Below are positions 9,120-18,743 of a DNA stretch of 64,000 nt, piece after piece. Position 1 is the first letter of the stretch; each line of letters opens with the position of its first letter. A program made the position numbers and the translations under genes. Below the pieces are notes generated by a model that worked only from the letters and a program-made list of their open reading frames with translations, was not told where the DNA came from and ran no database searches. Location: positions 558,001-622,000 of the forward strand of contig NZ_FRCS01000003.1 in the NCBI RefSeq assembly GCF_900143005.1, in the 5' to 3' direction. The stretch is from Cryptosporangium aurantiacum. Lineage in GTDB: Bacteria > Actinomycetota > Actinomycetes > Mycobacteriales > Cryptosporangiaceae.

Positions 9120-10106
9120 TCAGGATGAGTCCCGCGGGACCAGCTCGAATCGGACCGGGGGAATCTCCGGTATCTCTTCGCGCTGGATCAAGCGGTCCAC
9201 CGCGTCCGCGAAAACGCTCGCAGGCGGCATCACGTATCGGATCGACGTCAGCCGTGGCCGGACGACCTGGCTGCTCACCAGGTCGTCCGCGCCGACGACC
9301 GCGATCCGATCAGGAACTGTGATACCCGCGTCACCCAGGGCCGCGATCAACAGGGCGGCGTACTCATCGTTGAAGCCGAACACCGCGTCGAGGTCCAGCT
9401 CGCGACCGAGCACCGCCAGCGCGGCGGCCGCCGAGTCGGTGTACCGCATCGGAAGCGGCACGATCTCGGCAGCGCCCGCGGCCCGCCGAGCGCCGACCAG
9501 CCGGGCCTCGGCGAGCACCGACAGGCCCCGCTCGGCCGGCATCACGACCCCGATCCGACGCCGCCCCCTGGCAACCAGGTGTTCGACCGCCGTGACGCCG
9601 ACCAGCGACTGGTCGTGCACGAAGGTCAGCACGCCCTCGACCGGGGCTTCCGCCACGGTGAGGGTCTGGATCCCGGCGTGGGCCAGCACGCCTGCCACCT
9701 CGCCGACCATCCGGCCCGCCGCGATCGCGAGCACAGCCGCCGGTCGCAACTGCGCCCACGACCTCGCGGCGGCGAGTGGATCTTCCGAATGGTCCCCGAT
9801 CAGCATCAGCCGATAGCCCAACGAGCCGAACGCGGCCTCCAATTCGCCGAGCCAGTCGCTGAACAGCCGTCCGATCGCGAACACCGGGATCGGCAGCAGC
9901 ACGATGTCACTACGTCCGGCCCGCAGCGAGCGTGCCGCCGCGTGGGGCACGTAACCCAGCTCCCGCGCGGCCGCCAGGACGCGCTCCCGGGTCGCGTCGC
10001 TGACCCGGGCAGAGGGCGTGTCGTTCAGGACGAACGACACCGTGGCGCGCGAGACGCCCGCGGCGACCGCGACGTCCGCACTGGTGACCTGGGCTTCCTT
10101 AGGCAT
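9120..10106 (-). CDS. LacI family repressor
   Basis: A 328-residue LacI/GalR regulator. The N-terminal helix-turn-helix reads VTSADVAVAAGVSRATVSFVLN, followed by the hinge helix region (YVPHAAARSLR) and a periplasmic-binding-like effector domain with FGFNDEYAALLI and VVGADDLVSS motifs. An ATG 30 bases further upstream (10136) is possible; longer starts would run into the operator and are rejected. It is divergent from the MFS gene, and the palindrome TTACACGTGTAA lies between them. The effector is probably a small metabolite linked to the hydrolase/transporter substrate (inference). Confidence 0.9.
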   Translation of the reverse strand: MPKEAQVTSADVAVAAGVSRATVSFVLNDTPSARVSDATRERVLAAARELGYVPHAAARSLRAGRSDIVLLPIPVFAIGRLFSDWLGELEAAFGSLGYRLMLIGDHSEDPLAAARSWAQLRPAAVLAIAAGRMVGEVAGVLAHAGIQTLTVAEAPVEGVLTFVHDQSLVGVTAVEHLVARGRRRIGVVMPAERGLSVLAEARLVGARRAAGAAEIVPLPMRYTDSAAAALAVLGRELDLDAVFGFNDEYAALLIAALGDAGITVPDRIAVVGADDLVSSQVVRPRLTSIRYVMPPASVFADAVDRLIQREEIPEIPPVRFELVPRDSS

Positions 10107-10180
10107 AGCGAAGGCATCATCTCCTGCCGTTGCCATCCTCTTGACACCGCCACGGGCCGACCTCAGTATCGACGAACATC

Positions 10181-10196
10181 GATTACACGTGTAACC
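10181..10196. promoter_or_regulatory. LacI-type operator, copy 1
   Basis: GATTACACGTGTAACC has a perfect 12-bp palindromic core TTACACGTGTAA at 10183-10194 with the central CG of LacI-family operators. It lies between the divergent lacI-like and MFS genes. An identical 16-mer occurs at 11606-11621. Confidence 0.8.
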
Positions 10197-10229
10197 ATAC
10201 CCCGGTCCCCCACACAAAGGCGTGTCCCC

Positions 10230-11495
10230 ATGGCTAGTTTGAACGCAAAACCGGCCGATGACTCCGTCGTCGAAGGCCCGGTGGCCAGCACTGAACCGGC
10301 CAACCTCCGTCGCATCCTCACCTGGCTCCTCCTCGCCAACAGCGCCATGTACCTCATCTACGGAGGCATCGGCGGCGTTCTCAATCCGCTGCTAGTGGAG
10401 CGGGCGGTCGGCGCCGCCGACAAGGTCTCCGCACTGGGCATCGTCTACGGCGTCAGCGCGATCTTCGCGACGCTCGCCAACCCGATCGCCGGCGCGTTCT
10501 CCGACCGGGTCGGCCGCCGCAACCCGTTCATCCTCGGTGGCGCGGTGCTGGCCGCGGTAGTGCTGGCGATCCTCGGCAGCGTGCACACGCTGCTGTTGGT
10601 CGCGCTGTTCTGGTCGCTGGGCCAGATGTTCATGAACGTCCTCCAGGCCGCGATCACCGCGATGGTGCCCGACCGGGTGCCCACCGAACGGCTCGGCACG
10701 GCGTCCGCTGTCGTCGGGCTGGGCCTGCCGGTCGGCGGCCTCGTGGGCGCCATCGTCGCGGGCATCCTGTCGACCTCGCTGGGCATCGCCTACCTGACCT
10801 TCGCCGTCATCATCGCCTTCTTCGGCGTGCTGTTCACCTGGCGCGTGAAGGACGTACCGCTGAACCGGAAGAGCGCCACGCCGGGCGTGCGCGCGCAGAT
10901 CGCGGCCTTCACCGACGCGCTGCGTGTTGCCGACTTCCGCTGGGCGTTCATCGGCCGCGCGCTGCTGGTGCTGGGCTTCTTCTCGGTGTACGGCTACCAG
11001 CTCTACATCCTGCAGGACCGCGTCGACCTGCCCAGCGGCATCTCCCCGGCCGGCGGAACCAGCATTCTGAGCGTGATCAGCACGCTGACCATGGGCATCG
11101 CCGTAGCGGCCGGCGGTACCCTCTCCGACCGTCTCGGCCGGCGCAAGATTTTCGTCGCGGTGTCGGGCACGATCGCCGGCCTGGCCGTGCTCATCCCGCT
11201 CCTGTTCACGTCGTGGCTGGCGATGATCGTGTTCACCCTGGTCAATGGCCTGGCTTTCGGCTGCTTCATGGCCGTGGACACCGCGGTTGTCGCCACGGTG
11301 CTGCCCAGCAAGGGCGACGCCGCCCGCGACATGGGCGTGCTCAACGTCGCCAACGCCGGGCCGCAGATCATCGCGCCGTTCCTGGCGTCGCTGCTGATCG
11401 CGCACCTCGGTGGCTACGACACGCTGTTCGTCTACTCCGGAATCGTCACCGTGGTGGGCGCCATCTCCGTGTACCGGATCCGCAGCGTGCGGTGA
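10230..11495 (+). CDS. MFS transporter of the LacI regulon
   Basis: A 421-residue major facilitator with about 12 membrane segments. The inter-helix 2/3 motif FSDRVGRRNPF is the MFS signature, and a second copy, LSDRLGRRKIF, follows helix 8. Start: the frame is open far upstream, but the ATG at 10230 lies just after the operator and gives a short hydrophilic N-terminus before helix 1. It is controlled by the divergent LacI protein through the operator 35 bp upstream. The substrate may be the ester, or its product, handled by the hydrolase downstream. Confidence 0.85.
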   Translation: MASLNAKPADDSVVEGPVASTEPANLRRILTWLLLANSAMYLIYGGIGGVLNPLLVERAVGAADKVSALGIVYGVSAIFATLANPIAGAFSDRVGRRNPFILGGAVLAAVVLAILGSVHTLLLVALFWSLGQMFMNVLQAAITAMVPDRVPTERLGTASAVVGLGLPVGGLVGAIVAGILSTSLGIAYLTFAVIIAFFGVLFTWRVKDVPLNRKSATPGVRAQIAAFTDALRVADFRWAFIGRALLVLGFFSVYGYQLYILQDRVDLPSGISPAGGTSILSVISTLTMGIAVAAGGTLSDRLGRRKIFVAVSGTIAGLAVLIPLLFTSWLAMIVFTLVNGLAFGCFMAVDTAVVATVLPSKGDAARDMGVLNVANAGPQIIAPFLASLLIAHLGGYDTLFVYSGIVTVVGAISVYRIRSVR

Positions 11496-11605
11496 TACCC
11501 CCCGGGTGACGATCTATCGCGGCACTACCCACGATGGCTCTTCACCGTGGGAACTGAAGCCTCCGCTCCAGACCTCCGATGAGGATTTCGAGGTCGAACT
11601 CCGTA

Positions 11606-11621
11606 GATTACACGTGTAACC
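11606..11621. promoter_or_regulatory. LacI-type operator, copy 2
   Basis: This 16-bp sequence is identical to the one at 10181-10196 (core TTACACGTGTAA at 11608-11619). It sits 18 bp before the ATG of the alpha/beta hydrolase, so that gene is a separately controlled member of the same regulon. Confidence 0.8.
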
Positions 11622-11638
11622 AAGATCGAAAGGGAGCC

Positions 11639-12322
11639 ATGAAACTGAACGTGCACGAGCGAGGAACCGGCGACCGGCTCGCCCTGCTGATCCACGGCGG
11701 AATGTCCGACCACCGCACCTGGCACGCGGTCGAAGACGAGCTGGTGGCCCGTGGCTACCGGGTCCTCGCCCCCGACCTGCGGGGCCACGGGGTCAGCCCG
11801 CGTGGCGAGTACCGCCCCGAGTTACTCGCCGACGATCTGGTCGAGAGCTTGCCGGCCGGCGCCGACGTAGCGATCGGCCACTCGCTCGGCGGCCTGGCCT
11901 TGGCGCTGGCCGTTGACCGCCTGCGGCCGGCCCGCGCCGTCTACTCCGACCCGGGGCTCCGGCTGGGCGATATCCCGCCGAACGTGCTGGAGCTGATGCG
12001 GGCCATGGTGGCGAGCGCGACTGAGGAGAGCGTCCGCGCGCAGAACCCCCGCTGGTCCGACGCCGATGTGGCCGCCGAGCTGGCCGGGTTCAAGCTCCTG
12101 GACCCCGAGTTCGAGCTCGCCATGAGCGGCCCGGCCTCGGCCTTCGTGGCGACGAGGCCGTCGTTGGTGCAGCTGGCCGACCCGAGCTTCACGATCTCGC
12201 CGGAGGCCGCTGAAGAATTGCGCGCGAACGGTTTCGAGATCCGGACAGTGGCTGGCACCGGCCACTGCATCCACCGCGACGACCTCGCCGGCTTCTTAGC
12301 CTCCCTCGACGGCTGGATCTAG
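11639..12322 (+). CDS. alpha/beta hydrolase
   Basis: A 227-residue single-domain hydrolase. Landmarks are IHGGMSDHRTW (oxyanion region HGG), the nucleophile GHSLGG (about residue 82), and the C-terminal His in GTGHCIHRDD. AAAGGGAGCC precedes the ATG, and the LacI-type operator overlaps the promoter area. It probably hydrolyses an ester or lactone imported by the MFS protein. A fragment of another LacI gene follows immediately. Confidence 0.88.
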   Translation: MKLNVHERGTGDRLALLIHGGMSDHRTWHAVEDELVARGYRVLAPDLRGHGVSPRGEYRPELLADDLVESLPAGADVAIGHSLGGLALALAVDRLRPARAVYSDPGLRLGDIPPNVLELMRAMVASATEESVRAQNPRWSDADVAAELAGFKLLDPEFELAMSGPASAFVATRPSLVQLADPSFTISPEAAEELRANGFEIRTVAGTGHCIHRDDLAGFLASLDGWI

Positions 12323-12337
12323 TGCGACCACCCGCAA

Positions 12338-12442
12338 ATGGGCATCGCGGTGCCCGGCGACCTTTCGATCGTCGCCTGGGACGACTCGATGCTCTGCAAA
12401 AAGAGTGCAGGGCGCCGCCGCCCACCTCGTTCCCCGTGGTAG
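12338..12442 (+). pseudogene. LacI-family C-terminal fragment
   Basis: About 20 codons read MGIAVPGDLSIVAWDDSML, matching the conserved VPxDvsvvGfDD segment near the end of LacI effector domains. After that the frame is unrelated and reaches TAG at 12440-12442. Everything N-terminal is missing. It is a remnant of a second LacI gene, distinct from the intact one because of its orientation and position. Confidence 0.65.
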
Positions 12443-12529
12443 CACGGCGGCGACCGCTTCAGATCGAGGCCGGTCCGCCGATAGGTCACCGAGGGCACTG
12501 CGCCAGGGGCTGATATCAGGGGGCACATC

Positions 12530-13075
12530 GTGGGTGACTTGTCGGGCAAGGTCGTCATCGTCACCGGATCAGGTCAAGGCGTCGGCGTCGGCCGCACATC
12601 GCTGAGCGAGGCGCCTCCACCGTCATCGCCGGGTACAACGCGGCCACCGCCAAATCGACCGCCGACGCGCTGATCGAACGGGGACTGGACGTAAACGGGC
12701 TGGTCTGCGACGTCACCCTCCGCACCGACGTCTACCGGGTAGTAGCGACGACCATCGAGCGCTACGGCCGGGTCGACGGCGTGGTCAACAACGCCCAGTG
12801 GACGAGCCCAGGCGTGCCGTTCATCGACCAGGACGAGGAGGGATCCGGGTGAATGCCTACGGGCCCTACGCGATGACCGAAGCGCTGGAGACGTGGTCAC
12901 GGACGCAGCCGGACGCCTTCGAGGAGCTCAGGAAGCAGGCCGCGCTGGGCTATATCGGCGATTCGGCCAAGGACATAGCACCGGCTGTGGGGCCTTCCTC
13001 CTCAGTGACGACTCGCACTACGTCACCGGCCAGATCTTCATGATCGACGGTGGCCAGTACCTCAGCCCGGCCTAA
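12530..13075 (+). pseudogene. SDR oxidoreductase pseudogene
   Basis: The order of family motifs is clear but spread over several frames: GTG start with LSGKVVIVTGSGQGVG, a shift, then STVIAGYNAATAKS, CDVTLRTDV, GRVDGVVNNAQW, a deletion, then NAYGPYAMTEAL, another shift, and FLLSDDSHYVTGQ plus IDGGQYLSPA to TAA at 13073-13075. The segment with the catalytic Ser and Tyr-x3-Lys is missing. At least two frameshifts and one internal deletion make it non-functional. Confidence 0.8.
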
Positions 13076-13079
13076 CGCC

Positions 13080-13114
13080 TGGCAGTTTCTGCCAGGCACT
13101 GGCAGTTTCTGCCA
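13080..13114. promoter_or_regulatory. tandem palindromic operator upstream of TetR gene
   Basis: Two identical 15-bp inverted repeats, TGGCAGTTTCTGCCA, at 13080-13094 and 13100-13114. They are 20 bp apart start to start, so two helical turns on the same face, and 46 bp before the TetR start. This is the layout of an autoregulatory TetR operator. Confidence 0.75.
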
Positions 13115-13160
13115 TCGTCGATTACCGTTGCCGCTGTCAGTCGGCAACGGGAGGCAGACG

Positions 13161-13742
13161 ATGGCAGTGGCAACGGCGCCCCGCGAGCAAGCGATGCTCG
13201 ACGCGTCTAGCGTGGTGGTCGAGTTGTTCATCCAGCACGGCACCAGCGCCTTCGCGATCAAAGACCTGGCCGCCCACGCCGGCATCTCCGAACGATCGTT
13301 CCACCGCTACTTTCCCAAGAAGGAAGATGTCGTCCGGCCGTTCCTGGCCGCCGGCGCCGAGCGCATCGCGACCATCGCCGCCGACCGCCCGACCGACGAG
13401 CCGCTGGTGGCCTCGCTGGTCGAGGCCTGGCGGGGGTCGTGGGCCGCCGTCCACGTCGACAAGGCCCGCGCGCTGCACGAGATCCTGCGTGAATCGGAAA
13501 GCTTCCGCGCGCACTGGCTCCAGGCCCTGACCGACAGCGAGCGCCGTTGGACGCAGGTCATCGCCGGCCGACTCTGCATCGACCCGGCCGGCCGGCAGGC
13601 GGTGCTCGCCGGCGCCGCGGTGGCCGCCGCGACCCGCCTCTCGATCGAAGGCTTCGCCGAGAACTTGAACCCCGCCGAGGAGTTCGCAGCCCAGCTCGCG
13701 CTCCTCGGGCCAGCCCTCTTCACCAGTCCAACGAAGGAATGA
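13161..13742 (+). CDS. TetR family regulator
   Basis: 193 residues with a TetR helix-turn-helix near the N-terminus (AFAIKDLAAHAGISERSFHRYFPKK, residues about 35-59). The start at 13161 is supported by GGGAGGC 6 bp upstream and gives a typical short N-arm. The twin palindromes just upstream suggest autoregulation. Its stop overlaps an ATG of the following BKACE gene frame (ATGA), so the two form an operon. Confidence 0.88.
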   Translation: MAVATAPREQAMLDASSVVVELFIQHGTSAFAIKDLAAHAGISERSFHRYFPKKEDVVRPFLAAGAERIATIAADRPTDEPLVASLVEAWRGSWAAVHVDKARALHEILRESESFRAHWLQALTDSERRWTQVIAGRLCIDPAGRQAVLAGAAVAAATRLSIEGFAENLNPAEEFAAQLALLGPALFTSPTKE

Positions 13743-13747
13743 GCAGC

Positions 13748-14605
13748 ATGAACGAGACCCCAGTCCTGATCGAAGCCGCGATCACCCCGCTGCGCAAAGG
13801 CCAGCCCTTACAGACGTCCGAGCAGCTGATCCACGAGGCGCTCGAGTCGCTGGCGGCCGGCGCGGCGATCATCCATCACCACCACGACTTCCGGCAGACC
13901 CGCGAGCAGGCCGTCGCCCAGGTCATCCACGTCGAGGGCGAGATCCTGCGCGCCTACCCCGGTGCCTACGTCTATAACGACTACCTGGCCGGCGACAAGA
14001 TCATGGAGGAGAAGAACGCCCACCTCCAGCCACTGGCCGACGCCGGCCTCCTGCGCATGGCGGCGCTGGACCCGGGCCTGACCCAGTTCGGGATCCTGTC
14101 GGACGACGGCCTGCCCAACCTCGCGGTCCAGGGCGGCGCCGACTACGCGTCCGCGCATCAGGTCGTCGAGTTCGCCCGACACACCAGCACGCCGCTCAGC
14201 GTCGGGATCTACGACCCGAGTAACCTGCGCTGGGCGATCGCCTACGCCCGCGCGGGCAAACTGCCGGTCGGCTCGATGATCAAGCTCTACTTCGGCGGCG
14301 AATACCAGCTCGGCGGCGACAAATGGCCGACCGCTGGCTTCGGGCTTCCGCCGACAAAGCAGGCCCTGGACATGTACCTGGCGATGATGGACGGCATTGA
14401 CCTGCCGTGGATCGTCAGCATTCAGGGCGGCGTGCTGACCGACACTGACCTCGCGCAGTACGCCCTGGAACTCGGCGGGCACCTGCGCGTCGGGGTCGAG
14501 GACACCGCCGGCGCCACCGCGATGACCAACCGCGAGACGGTCGAGGCCGCCGCGGCGCTCGCCGACAAGGTCGGCCGCCCGGTCGCCGCCCTGACCAGCG
14601 CCTGA
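13748..14605 (+). CDS. beta-keto acid cleavage enzyme (BKACE, DUF849)
   Basis: A 285-residue BKACE family protein, a zinc TIM barrel that condenses a beta-keto acid with acetyl-CoA to give acetoacetate and a new CoA ester. Family traits: IEAAITPLRKG at the N-terminus, the metal-binding AAIIHHHHDFR, and a C-terminal GGHLRVGVEDTAGA. AAGGA lies 9 bp before this ATG; an ATG at 13739 overlapping the TetR stop is an alternative. It is one of few intact genes in a stretch of broken catabolic genes. Confidence 0.88.
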   Translation: MNETPVLIEAAITPLRKGQPLQTSEQLIHEALESLAAGAAIIHHHHDFRQTREQAVAQVIHVEGEILRAYPGAYVYNDYLAGDKIMEEKNAHLQPLADAGLLRMAALDPGLTQFGILSDDGLPNLAVQGGADYASAHQVVEFARHTSTPLSVGIYDPSNLRWAIAYARAGKLPVGSMIKLYFGGEYQLGGDKWPTAGFGLPPTKQALDMYLAMMDGIDLPWIVSIQGGVLTDTDLAQYALELGGHLRVGVEDTAGATAMTNRETVEAAAALADKVGRPVAALTSA

Positions 14606-14722
14606 CGAAGTCGCGCCGGTCAGGTTCAGGCCGGCTGAGCGACCGCTACCTGGCTCTGTATCGACAGCCCGGCGATGTCACCGGAGTCGCCGCCCTCAGT
14701 CCTCCGTACGGCGGGCGGTAGG

Positions 14723-15686
14723 TCATGAGTCGCTCCCCGACCGTTCGGCTACGCACAGAGTGGACTGTGCGCCGAGCCCGGGTAATGGTCGCGTCCATAC
14801 GGTCACCAGGGCGGAGCAGCCGGCCGTGGGCGAGGCCGTTGCCGGCCGGGCTGCCGGTGAGCACGAGGTCTCCCGGCAGCAGGGTGGCGACGTTGGAGCA
14901 GTGCGCGATGATTTCGGCGACGTCGAAGATCATGTCGTTGGTCGACTGGTCCTGCATCACCTCGCCGTTGAGGCGGAGCGTCACGTGCAGATCTGACGGG
15001 TCGGGCACCGCGGCGCGCGGAACCAGGACCGGCCCGGTGGGCAGGAACGTGGGGGCGTTCTTGCTCGCGAGAAAGTCCGTCCCCAGCTCCGGCAGATCCG
15101 GCCGCCACACTTGCTCGCGCAACGTCAGATCGTTGACGATGACCCAGCCGGCCATGACGTCCAGCGCATCCTCGCGGCGCATCCGCCGGGCCCGCCTGCC
15201 GATGACCGCGGCCAACTCGAGCTCCCAGTCCGGCTTCTAACCATCAGCGGGCAGGATCACGTCATCGAACGGGCCGCTGATCGCGCTGGGCAGTCCGACG
15301 AAGACGTAGGGCGCATGCCGACGCCGATCGTCCATCTGCGCCGCCGCGTCCGCGCGCACCTGCTCGACCGTTCGCCCGTCACGGCCGTCGTGGTGGGCCA
15401 CCGCCAGGTCGATGACGTGCGTGCGATAGGTCGCACCGCACTGGAACACCTGACGAGGGTCGACCGGCCTGTGTACCTGGAAGCCCGCGAGCGGCTTCCA
15501 GCCCGCGGCCTCATCATCCGCCAGAGCGTCCAGTGTGGCCTGGACGTCGTCCCATCGCGCGAGCAGATCGGCGCTCGAGTGCGGATGGTCGAGCTCGGGC
15601 CACCCGGAGAGGTCCAGTATCCGATCCTCCCGGACCAAAGCGGCGGAGGTCGGCTCGCCCCCGACCGACAGCTGCGCCAGGCCCAT
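14723..15686 (-). pseudogene. fumarylacetoacetate hydrolase family pseudogene
   Basis: The N-terminal half (from ATG at 15686) ends at TAG 15237-15239. The same frame continues with KPDWELELAAVIGRR, the conserved FAH stretch DxExELavViG, then NDLTLRE and LTGSPAGNG. Near 14790 a frameshift hides the natural end: the next frame reads GLGAQSTLCVAE to TGA at 14723-14725. One nonsense and one frameshift therefore inactivate it. Family members split C-C bonds of beta-diketo acids or hydrate/decarboxylate catechol-pathway intermediates. Confidence 0.85.
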
Positions 15687-15769
15687 GAGCCGGCATGCGC
15701 GACGGAATAAATGCCCGGATAAGTCAATTCAATTCACTCTTTCCACGCAGGAAGTCCGGGGCGCCGACC

Positions 15770-18002
15770 TCACCCGAGCAGGTCGAGCGCGTTGGCAACG
15801 ATCGATTCGGTGTCGATGCCGTGGTAGCGGTAGACGCTGGCCAGGTCACCGCTCTGCCCGAACCGGGTCACCCCCAGATGGACACCCGGGACGTTCCGGA
15901 TTCCGGTCAGGAACGCGAGGGTGTGCGGATGGCCGTCCAGCACGGTGACCATCGGCGCGGCCTGGCCGGCCGGGAAGACGCTGTCGAGCGCCCAGTTTGC
16001 GGCCTAATCCAATCCGCTGCGAGCTTGCACAGCGCGGAACAGCAGCCCGGGACTGGTCACCACGACGACGTCAGCCGGGGCGCCCAAGGCGTCGAGCCGT
16101 TCGGTGGCGGCGAGCGTCTCGGTGACCACCGCGCCCATGGTCACCAGCGTCACGGCGGGCTCGCTCACCCGACGCAACGCGTAGGCACCGGCGACGACCT
16201 GCCGGCGAGGCCGTTCGCGGGCGGCCGGGTCGGCGGGGATCGCCGCCAGGCCCTGGTCCACGGGCCGGGTCGACAGGCGCAGGTAACCCGATTGCCCGTC
16301 GGGCCGGCCCAGCTGCGCCATCGCGGCGAGCAGGCACCATTCGGCGTCGAGGGCGAACGCGGGCTCGTAGCTGACGCAGCCGGGCTGCTCCAGGCCGATC
16401 GAGGGGGTCTTGGTCGACTGGTGGGCACCGCCTTCCGGCGCCAGCGTCACACCGGACGGGGTACCGATGAGAATCGACTGGCCCCCGGCGTAGATGCCGA
16501 ACGACCACGGCTCCAGGTCGCGCCCAGCTCGCCGAGTAGGCCCACCAGGTTGGTCTCGGCGATGCCGAGCTCGGTGTGCTGGCCGGTGGTGTTCTCCCGC
16601 CAGTGCAGGATCGTCTCGGCGTCGTCGGCGAACCAGTTGGTGCGCTCTTGCAGTGACCAGACGCCGACCTTGTTCACCCAACCGCCGAGGTTCGTGGAGG
16701 AACTGACGTCAGGGCTGACCGTCACTACCCGCTTGCCGACCTCCGGGGCCGCCCGGTTGAGGTCGAGCAGGGCCGGCCCAGCGCTGCCTGGGTCATCGCC
16801 GTCCCTTTCGGAGTGCGGCCCAGGTCCTCGGGGGACGCTCGGGACGGCCGGCGCCGGGGTCTCCGACCGCCGTAGCCGGTCCGCGGCGGTGGCCAGCAGC
16901 CGACCGGCAGCGCTTCCGGGTTCGAAGGAAGCCCAGGGATCGATCGGATCCACCCCGACGCGCGTCGCCAGCTAATGCAGCTGCCCCTCGGTGAGCAGCG
17001 CGGAGTGGTTCTGCGGGTGTCCCTCCGTGGCCAGCCCGTAGCCCTTGAGGGTGTAGGCGAGGATCACGGTCGGACGGTCGTCGTCGATGCGCGCGTACGC
17101 CTCGCGGAGCGCTGCCAGATCGTGCCCGCCGAGGTTGCGCACGGCGGCGGCGAGATCGGCGTCGGACACCTCGGCGATGAGCGCGGCGATCTCCGCGGCG
17201 CCCGTACCCGTGCCCGGCAGCTCGCGGCGGATCTCCGTCGGCGTGCGCCGGAGCAGTCGCTGGTATTCCGCGTCGGACATGTCATCGATACGTCCGCGCA
17301 GGGCCGCGCCACTCGGACGGGTGAACAGATCTTCGAGGAGCCGCCCGTACTTGACCGTGAGCACTTGCCAGCCGGCCGCGGTGAACATGCCCTGCAGGCG
17401 GGCGGCGCCCATCGTCGGCACCACCCGGTCGAGCGACTGGCGGTTGAGGTCGACGATCCACACCACCTCGCCGAGCTCAGCGACCATCGGACCAGAACGG
17501 CCTCCCAGACCACGCCCTCGTCGAGTTCGGCATCCCCGACCAGCGACCACTGCCGGCCGGTCACCGGGGTCTGGACGTAACGCCGAGCCAGCGCACCCCA
17601 GATCGGCGCGGTCGCCCGGATGCCGACCGAGCCGGTGGAGTAGTCGGCCGGCACCGGGTCCTTCAGCCGGCTCGGATAGCTCTGCAGTCCGCCGAACTCC
17701 CGCAGCGTCGTGAGGTACTTGCCGTCCAGCTGACCGAGCAGGTACTCGAGCGCGTGGAGCACGGGCGACGCGTGGGGTTTCACGCTCACCCGGTCGTCGG
17801 CACTCGACTGCTCCAGCCATAGGGACGTCATGATCGTCACCATCGACGCGCTGGAAGCCTGGTGCCCGCCGACCTTCATGCCGGTCGGCTTGGGGCGCGC
17901 CCGGTTGGCGTGGTCGACGATCGCCGTGGCCAGCCACAGCACTCGCTCCTCCACCTGCCGGAGCACCGAGTCTGTGGTCGTGCGGTCGACGTCCGGCGTC
18001 AT
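15770..18002 (-). pseudogene. transketolase-like / pyruvate dehydrogenase E1-like pseudogene
   Basis: A gene for a thiamine-diphosphate enzyme of about 740 residues (homodimeric E1/transketolase type) can be followed in pieces. The N-terminus is MTPDVDRTTTDS with KVGGHQASSASM. The TPP-binding part has GDAELDEGVVWEA and VVWIVDLNRQSLDR, after which the gene changes frame near 17490. An in-frame TAG at 16972-16974 follows EGQLH. A deletion plus frameshift near 16510 loses about a dozen residues before LEPWSFGIYAGGQS. A second in-frame TAG is at 16004-16006. The C-terminus ends HGIDTESIVANALDLLG. Its ATG overlaps the stop of the monooxygenase remnant (ATGA), showing the old operon. Confidence 0.85.
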
Positions 18003-18743
18003 GAAATCGGCCTCGTGGTGAACGCTGCCTCGGCCCGGTCGACCTCAGCGATCTGGTCCAGGATCTCGCCCGGAGTCGCCTCGCCAACGGCTTTCTGAAG
18101 CAGCGGAGTGTGGTTGAGCATCGCGTCCCGGAGCGGCCGGAGCGGCTTGGGCGTGTAGTGGGACACCTTGCCGAGGACGAAGGCGGTCTGCGACTGCCGA
18201 GCGGTGTGGGGCCGCCGCGGTGCCTCGAACTCGTCCAGTGCGGTTCGTACCTGCTGGTGGTCGGCCAGGTCGACCCCGGCCAGGCGGCGGCCGAGGAAGT
18301 AACCATCCTCAACGGCCATACCGGCTCCGTAGGCCGCGTACGGCGAGGTCGGGTGCGCGGCGTCGCCGATGATCGTGGCCCGCCCGCTCCCCCACTGCTT
18401 GAGCGGCCGGCGGTCCCGGATCGGCCAGGTCCGGAGGTTCGCCGGGTCCGTGGCGGCGATCAGCGCGGGAATAGGCCCGACGAAATCGCGGGTGTACTCG
18501 GTCGCCACCGGCCGGATGTCGCCGGTGAACGGGGTGCCGCCCGGGTCGCGATCCCAGAGTGGGTTGTGTCAAGGTTCCTCCCCGCCCGGCTCCGGCATGC
18601 GGCTCCGTTCCTCCCCGCCGCGCGGGGGTGCACCGCCCAGGTCGATGTCGAGGTGCACGGTGTCGCCGTTCCTCCCCGCGCTGGTCAGCCGCTTCCGGGT
18701 ATAAGCCGGCACGCGTCTCGAAGCGCCCGACCGACCGGATCAC
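17999..18743 (-). pseudogene. FAD-dependent aromatic monooxygenase, C-terminal remnant
   Basis: About 170 residues match the C-terminal half of PheA/TfdB-type flavin monooxygenases: IIGDAAHPTSPYAAYGAGMAVEDGY is the second FAD-binding (GD) motif. The N-terminal GxGxxG FAD site is absent. Upstream of 18508 the frame continues (TPFTGDIRPVATEY) to a TGA near 18569 and then only short homologous pieces in other frames. It is a truncated and frameshifted gene, coupled to the E1-like pseudogene. Confidence 0.75.

Noticed and set aside
9120-10217. The longest possible start of the LacI gene at 10217
   Set aside because: It would place the palindromic operator inside the coding region, and the extra residues (Cys/Arg-rich) do not match LacI N-termini.
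15237-18002. Recoding of TAG as a sense codon to explain the in-frame stops
   Set aside because: The same genes also carry frameshifts and deletions, and an intact gene in the window (the amidohydrolase) ends normally with TAG.
18574-18679. Three copies of GTTCCTCCCCGC (18574, 18607, 18668) as a CRISPR-like array
   Set aside because: Units are only 12 bp, spacing is uneven (33 and 61 bp) and they lie within a degraded monooxygenase gene.
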